NCBI GenBank assembly: GCA_041686195.1
Contig: JAWLEI010000001.1
Coordinates: 124,001-188,000 of the forward strand
Reading direction: 5' to 3'
Length of the DNA: 64,000 nucleotides
Source of the DNA: Desulfovermiculus sp041686195
Lineage (GTDB): Bacteria; Desulfobacterota; Desulfovibrionia; Desulfovibrionales; Desulfothermaceae
The notes under the pieces were generated by a model. The model had not been told where the DNA came from, ran no database searches, and was given only the letters and a program-made list of their open reading frames with translations. The translations under genes were made by a program, and so were the position numbers. Below, piece by piece: positions 60,328-64,000 of the stretch (position 1 is its first letter; each line of letters starts with the position of its first letter).

Positions 60328-61614
60328 ATGATCCTCCTTGTCGCCCTGATCATTCTCTTGGCCCTGTTGATCCTGAGCATACCCGTGGCGGCTGGAATTG
60401 CAGTCATGGGTCTGGCCCTTGATTACTTTTTTTCCCCTTTTCCGCTGTATAGATCCATAGGGGAAATAACTTGGAGTGCGAGCACTGACTTTATCCTGTT
60501 GGCAATTCCCTTATTTGTCCTCTTGGGAGAGATCCTGCTCAAGGCCGGAATAGCGGAGAGAACATATCTGGCCTTGGACCGTTGGCTTTCCTGGCTGCCT
60601 GGAGGGTTGCTGCACGCCAACATTGGCACCAGCGCAATGTTTTCAGCAACTTCAGGATCCAGTGTGGCCACCGCTGCTACAATCACCACTGTAGCCATGC
60701 CCCAGGGCAGAAAGCTGGGGTACAATGAGAGCCTGTTCGCCGGTTCTATTGCCGCAGGCGGAACCCTGGGAATTTTGATCCCTCCCTCAATCAATCTGAT
60801 TATTTATGGAGTTCTGACCAACACCTCCATTCCTAAGCTTTTCCTGGCCGGCATTGTGCCAGGGGCTTTGCTTGCGCTCATGTTCATGCTCTGTATGCTG
60901 ACGGCCTGCTCGATATGGCCTTTTTTGGGCAGCCCACAGCGCAATGCCACCTGGAGGCAACGTTTCTCCAGCCTGAAAGATCTCCTGCCGGTCGTCTTTA
61001 TCTTTGTGGTGGTCATCGGTTCCATCTACGCGGGATTTGCCACCCCCACCGAATCCGCGGCCCTGGGAGTAATTGCCGCCCTGGTTCTGGCTGTGGCCCA
61101 CGGCAAGCTCTCCATGCCATTTCTGGTCCAGGTCATGGAAGGAACCCTGCGAACAACTGCAATGATTATGATCATCATCATTGCTGCCAATTTTCTCAAC
61201 TTTATTTTATCTTCAGTTGGTCTTACCGAGCAACTTACCAGCCTCCTGAACACACTCGGCTGGGGACCTATGGGCACTATCCTGGTCATCATACTTCTCT
61301 ATATCATCCTGGGCTTTTTTATTGAAACCCTCTCTCTCATGGTCATCACCATACCCATTATTGCCCCTATAGTTGTCAGCCTTGGCTTTGACCCCATCTG
61401 GTTCGGTGTCTTACTCATCCTGCTCATAGAAATGGCCCTCATCACCCCCCCAGTGGGACTCAATCTTTATGTAGTGCAGGGAATACGACAAAAGGGTTCC
61501 ATAACCGAAGTGATGTTTGGCAGTTTGCCTTTTGTGGCCATGATATTTTTGATGATTATTTTACTTCTTATCTTTCCTGATCTGGCGCTCATATTGACTC
61601 CGGCAGTGGACTGA
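60328..61614 (+). CDS. TRAP transporter large permease (DctM family)
   Basis: A 428-residue permease with about 12 helices. DctM signatures include LAIPLFVLLGEILLKAGIAERTYLALDRWLSWLPGGLLHANI, MFSATSGSSVATAATITTVAMP, GGTLGILIPPSINLIIYG and FATPTESAALGVIAAL. It carries Na+-coupled uptake of organic acids with the DctQ and DctP partners above. AAGGA 8 nt before the ATG. Sodium coupling fits a salt-adapted host. Confidence 0.95.
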   Translation: MILLVALIILLALLILSIPVAAGIAVMGLALDYFFSPFPLYRSIGEITWSASTDFILLAIPLFVLLGEILLKAGIAERTYLALDRWLSWLPGGLLHANIGTSAMFSATSGSSVATAATITTVAMPQGRKLGYNESLFAGSIAAGGTLGILIPPSINLIIYGVLTNTSIPKLFLAGIVPGALLALMFMLCMLTACSIWPFLGSPQRNATWRQRFSSLKDLLPVVFIFVVVIGSIYAGFATPTESAALGVIAALVLAVAHGKLSMPFLVQVMEGTLRTTAMIMIIIIAANFLNFILSSVGLTEQLTSLLNTLGWGPMGTILVIILLYIILGFFIETLSLMVITIPIIAPIVVSLGFDPIWFGVLLILLIEMALITPPVGLNLYVVQGIRQKGSITEVMFGSLPFVAMIFLMIILLLIFPDLALILTPAVD

Positions 61615-61753
61615 GATCTGAGCTCTCGGAGTTAATTGCTGAAGATGAAATGATATGTATTTTCCATACTCAGCCTCTTTTGACAGTTAACATTTGATCC
61701 GCTCTCTAAAGATTTGGACCGCGAATCAACGACTAAACATGTGGGAGGAAAAT

Positions 61754-62539
61754 GTGCAGGGGAAAAACTTAGCTGCAAAGCAATTACGGAAAATGATCCG
61801 GGCCGGAAAATGGGATGGGCAGACTTCCGGAGCTGCACACGGGTATGTGCAGGCCAATCTGGTCATGCTCCCTGAGCAGGATGCTTTTGATTTTCTGCTC
61901 TTCTGCACCAGGAATCATAAGCCGTGTCCAATACTGGATGTCCTGGAACCCGGGGAGGTCGCCCCGGCCATAGCTCAAGACGCAGATGTTCGCACCGACC
62001 TCCCCAAATATCGTGTATACCGACACGGAAAGCTCGAATCTGAAGTGACCGACGTATCCAGTCTCTTCACCCAGCATACTGTAACTTTTCTCCTGGGGTG
62101 CAGTTTTTCTTTTGAAAAGGCCCTGCAGGCGAACAGGGTGCCGGTGCGAAATATTGAACAGGGCAGAAATGTCTCTATGTATGAGACCAGCATCCCATGC
62201 AGGCCTGCCGGGAAATTTGGCTGCAATATGGTCGTCAGCATGCGGCCCATGAAATCTGAGGATGCCATCAGGGCTGTCCAGGTCACAACCCGTTTTCATT
62301 TGACCCATGGTGCGCCAGTTCACATGGGAGAGCCGGAACATATTGGAATAAAGGACTTAAATCAGCCTGATTACGGTGATGCGGTAACCATGAATGCAGA
62401 GGACATACCAGTTTTCTGGGCCTGCGGAGTGACCTCGTCTCTGGCTGCCCTGTCGGCTGGTCTTCCTCTTATTATCACCCATGCCCCGGGACATATGTTC
62501 GTCTCTGACCTGGTGGATGAAGATATGACTCTGTTCTGA
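61754..62539 (+). CDS. DUF1445 / YcsI family protein, possible D-glutamate cyclase or hydro-lyase
   Basis: A 261-residue protein of the DUF1445 family: AAHGYVQANLVMLPEQDAFDFLLFCTRNHKPCPILD, VTFLLGCSFSFEKAL, PCRPAGKFGCNMVVSMRPM and the closing VFWACGVTSSLAAL and ITHAPGHMFVSD. Mammalian relatives convert D-glutamate to 5-oxo-D-proline; bacterial YcsI is usually annotated as a putative hydro-lyase and often lies with pxpABC, as here. GGAGG is 5 nt before a GTG at 61754, giving the family length; ATG 61739 is an alternative without such a site. Function here is inferred from family and context. Confidence 0.85.
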   Translation: MQGKNLAAKQLRKMIRAGKWDGQTSGAAHGYVQANLVMLPEQDAFDFLLFCTRNHKPCPILDVLEPGEVAPAIAQDADVRTDLPKYRVYRHGKLESEVTDVSSLFTQHTVTFLLGCSFSFEKALQANRVPVRNIEQGRNVSMYETSIPCRPAGKFGCNMVVSMRPMKSEDAIRAVQVTTRFHLTHGAPVHMGEPEHIGIKDLNQPDYGDAVTMNAEDIPVFWACGVTSSLAALSAGLPLIITHAPGHMFVSDLVDEDMTLF

Positions 62540-62696
62540 CGGCAGTTTTTCTTGAGAGCCGGAATGAAAGTTCTCTTTCTCAGGCATTTCATTGCTTCCT
62601 GATTGCGACAGGGGCCAAAATCGGGCATGCTGCACTAATTGGACCTTATTTTTTCACCATGAACCAAAATTATATGCAAAACAAAGGAGAATCTGT

Positions 62697-63692
62697 ATGC
62701 GCAAGAAATTGATTATCATGTTGACCGGACTTTTTGTGCTCTCCATGGCTGCTGCTGTCCAGGCCGAAACCAAGCTGGACCTGGCCACCACCTACTCTGG
62801 GCAGAACCTGCATGCCAGGACCCTGCGGGACTTTGCCCAGCAGGTCAAAGAGGCCAGCGATGATGAAATCATCATCTCTGTTCAAGAAGGTGGAGCCATG
62901 GGCCTTAAGGATGAGGATCACTTCACGGCCATTGCCGACGGCATCGTGCCCATGGCCAGCGTGCTCATGGGGGCGGCAGTGGGTACCTCGCCCATTTATG
63001 CCTTGAGCACTTCACCTTTTTTGGTTCAAGGTTTTGAAGAGGCCAAGCTCTTGCGGGACATCGCCATGCCCTACTACGAAGAAGAGGCCAAGCGCCTGGA
63101 CCAAAAAATTCTGTACACCTGCCCATGGCCGCCAAGTGCTGTACACGCCAAGCGTCCAATCCAGGAATATGAGGACTTAGAGGGGCTGCGCATCCGGACC
63201 TATGACAAAAAAGGCACCGAAGTCCTGCAGAAGGCCGGAGCCAATGCTGTGGTCATGTCCTGGGGCGATGTCTATCCGGCCCTGGCCACCGGAACCATTG
63301 ATTCCGTGCTCACCTCCACCACCAGTGCTGTGGCCGGAAACTTCTGGGAGGTCCTCACCGACACCACCCTGGTTAACTTCGCCATCCCGGTCAACATGAT
63401 CAACATCAACCTGGACACCTTCAACAGCCTGCCCCAAGAGCAGCAGGACATCCTGGTCCAGGTCGGGCAGAAAATGGAAAAGAAATGGTGGCAGGAGGCT
63501 GAAGATACCATGGACGAAGAGATCAAGACCCTGCGCGAAAACGAGATGACCGTGCACGAGGAGATCTCTGATGAACTGGCCCGCAAGCTGCGAGAGAGCG
63601 GACAATTTATTATTGACGACTGGCTGGAGGAGGTAGGACAGGACGGTCAGGAGATTCTGGATGAATTTAATGAAAAGCGAAAGAATTTGTAA
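62697..63692 (+). CDS. second TRAP transporter substrate-binding protein (DctP family)
   Basis: A 331-residue DctP protein unlike the first in sequence. Signal peptide 1-23 (VQA cleavage), then LDLATTYSGQNLHARTLRDFAQQV, the GLRIRTYDKKGTEVLQKAGANAVVMSWGDVYPALATGTIDSVLTS ligand region and a long acidic C-terminal helix. AAAGGAG 7 nt before ATG 62697. It starts a second TRAP system whose small permease follows 6 nt later and runs off the window. Its ligand is unknown but may be a related acid, such as D-glutamate or an oxoproline isomer. Confidence 0.93.
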   Translation: MRKKLIIMLTGLFVLSMAAAVQAETKLDLATTYSGQNLHARTLRDFAQQVKEASDDEIIISVQEGGAMGLKDEDHFTAIADGIVPMASVLMGAAVGTSPIYALSTSPFLVQGFEEAKLLRDIAMPYYEEEAKRLDQKILYTCPWPPSAVHAKRPIQEYEDLEGLRIRTYDKKGTEVLQKAGANAVVMSWGDVYPALATGTIDSVLTSTTSAVAGNFWEVLTDTTLVNFAIPVNMININLDTFNSLPQEQQDILVQVGQKMEKKWWQEAEDTMDEEIKTLRENEMTVHEEISDELARKLRESGQFIIDDWLEEVGQDGQEILDEFNEKRKNL

Positions 63693-63698
63693 GCAGAT

Positions 63699-64000
63699 AT
63701 GAAAAGGTCAAACACCTCCTGGTTGTGGCTGGGGAGGGTCGTATCCCGACTCTCCTCGGCCGGGGCCGTCCTGTCTTCAGCTGCCTTTGTCCTTATGGTC
63801 GGCCTCATTGTGCTGGAAGTGATCCTGCGCTCCTTTTTCGGAAAATCCACCCTGATCGCCAGTGAATACTCCGGCTATCTCTTAGCGGCCATGATTTATC
63901 TGGGTTTGGGGTTCTCCTTTCGGGAAGGGGCACATATCCGGATCACCTTTTTTCAGAGCAGGCTGTCACCGCGAATCTACCACTGGCTGGAGATCTTCTG
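63699..64000 (+). CDS. TRAP transporter small permease (DctQ family), partial at right edge
   Basis: First 100 residues of a DctQ subunit. Two helices are visible (about 20-42 and 58-78), with the pattern MVGLIVLEVILRSFFGKSTLIASEYSGYLLAAMIYLGLGFSFREGAHIRI. It begins 6 nt after the second binding protein. The large permease is expected just beyond the edge. Confidence 0.88.
   Translation, partial: MKRSNTSWLWLGRVVSRLSSAGAVLSSAAFVLMVGLIVLEVILRSFFGKSTLIASEYSGYLLAAMIYLGLGFSFREGAHIRITFFQSRLSPRIYHWLEIF

Overview
This window looks like a stretch of chromosome from an anaerobic, probably salt-adapted bacterium of the Desulfovibrionales/Desulfohalobiales type (sulfate-reducer lineage, formerly Deltaproteobacteria). 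The pointers are a ferredoxin-linked 2-oxoacid oxidoreductase, the hisS-aspS-def-fmt-DUF116-rsmB run, a small protein ending in a CH motif like the XXXCH family, paired TRAP transporters, and a sarcosine/dimethylglycine methyltransferase for making the osmolyte glycine betaine. No tRNA, rRNA, CRISPR array, complete insertion sequence or prophage was seen. The organism call is inference; no marker RNA is present.

Layout. 1-2.3 kb (minus): alpha subunit (cut by the left edge) and ferredoxin subunit of a 2-oxoacid:ferredoxin oxidoreductase, then queA. 2.6-6.3 kb (plus): lipoprotein, coaBC, an unknown gene, a nucleotide-sugar epimerase and a small helical protein. 6.5-10.5 kb: the chromosome segregation locus parA-parB, with an opposite-strand zinc-ribbon gene between them and a perfect parS site lying across the parB stop codon, followed by ftsEX. 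10.6-15 kb: ilvD, a probably frameshifted methyltransferase gene, and moeA plus mobB (molybdenum cofactor) on the minus strand. 15.2-22 kb: translation genes hisS, aspS, def, fmt, a DUF116 gene and rsmB. 22-30 kb: envelope genes mltF, tamA and a 1458-residue tamB.

30.0-31.2 kb is the only long non-coding stretch. It holds hairpins, a dispersed repeat, an AT-rich block, a near-consensus promoter and about 400 nt of leader before metK. 31.2-35.5 kb is a compact S-adenosylmethionine cycle group: metK, adenosine-kinase-like gene, betaine-forming methyltransferase and a short core-type methionine synthase. 35.5-41.3 kb (minus) has an MrfA-like helicase fused to an MrfB-like exonuclease, and a sigma-54 response regulator with its membrane histidine kinase. 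41.4-51 kb: FmdB-like protein, class II aldolase, two unknown genes, an iron/cobalamin-type ABC importer, a DsrE-like protein, a HisH-HisF fusion resembling eukaryotic HIS7, and a DUF4139 protein. 51-54.9 kb (minus): SlyD-type isomerase, an unknown protein, a protoglobin fused to a PsiE-like membrane domain, and an EamA exporter.

55-64 kb is a catabolic block: GntR/FCD regulator, pxpABC (5-oxoprolinase), a complete TRAP transporter, a DUF1445 gene (relative of D-glutamate cyclase), then the start of a second TRAP system cut by the right edge. Together these suggest import of 5-oxoproline, D-glutamate or a related compound and its conversion to L-glutamate. A shared motif upstream of gntR and pxpA is a candidate operator. 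Two families of short palindromic repeats occur in the gaps between genes.
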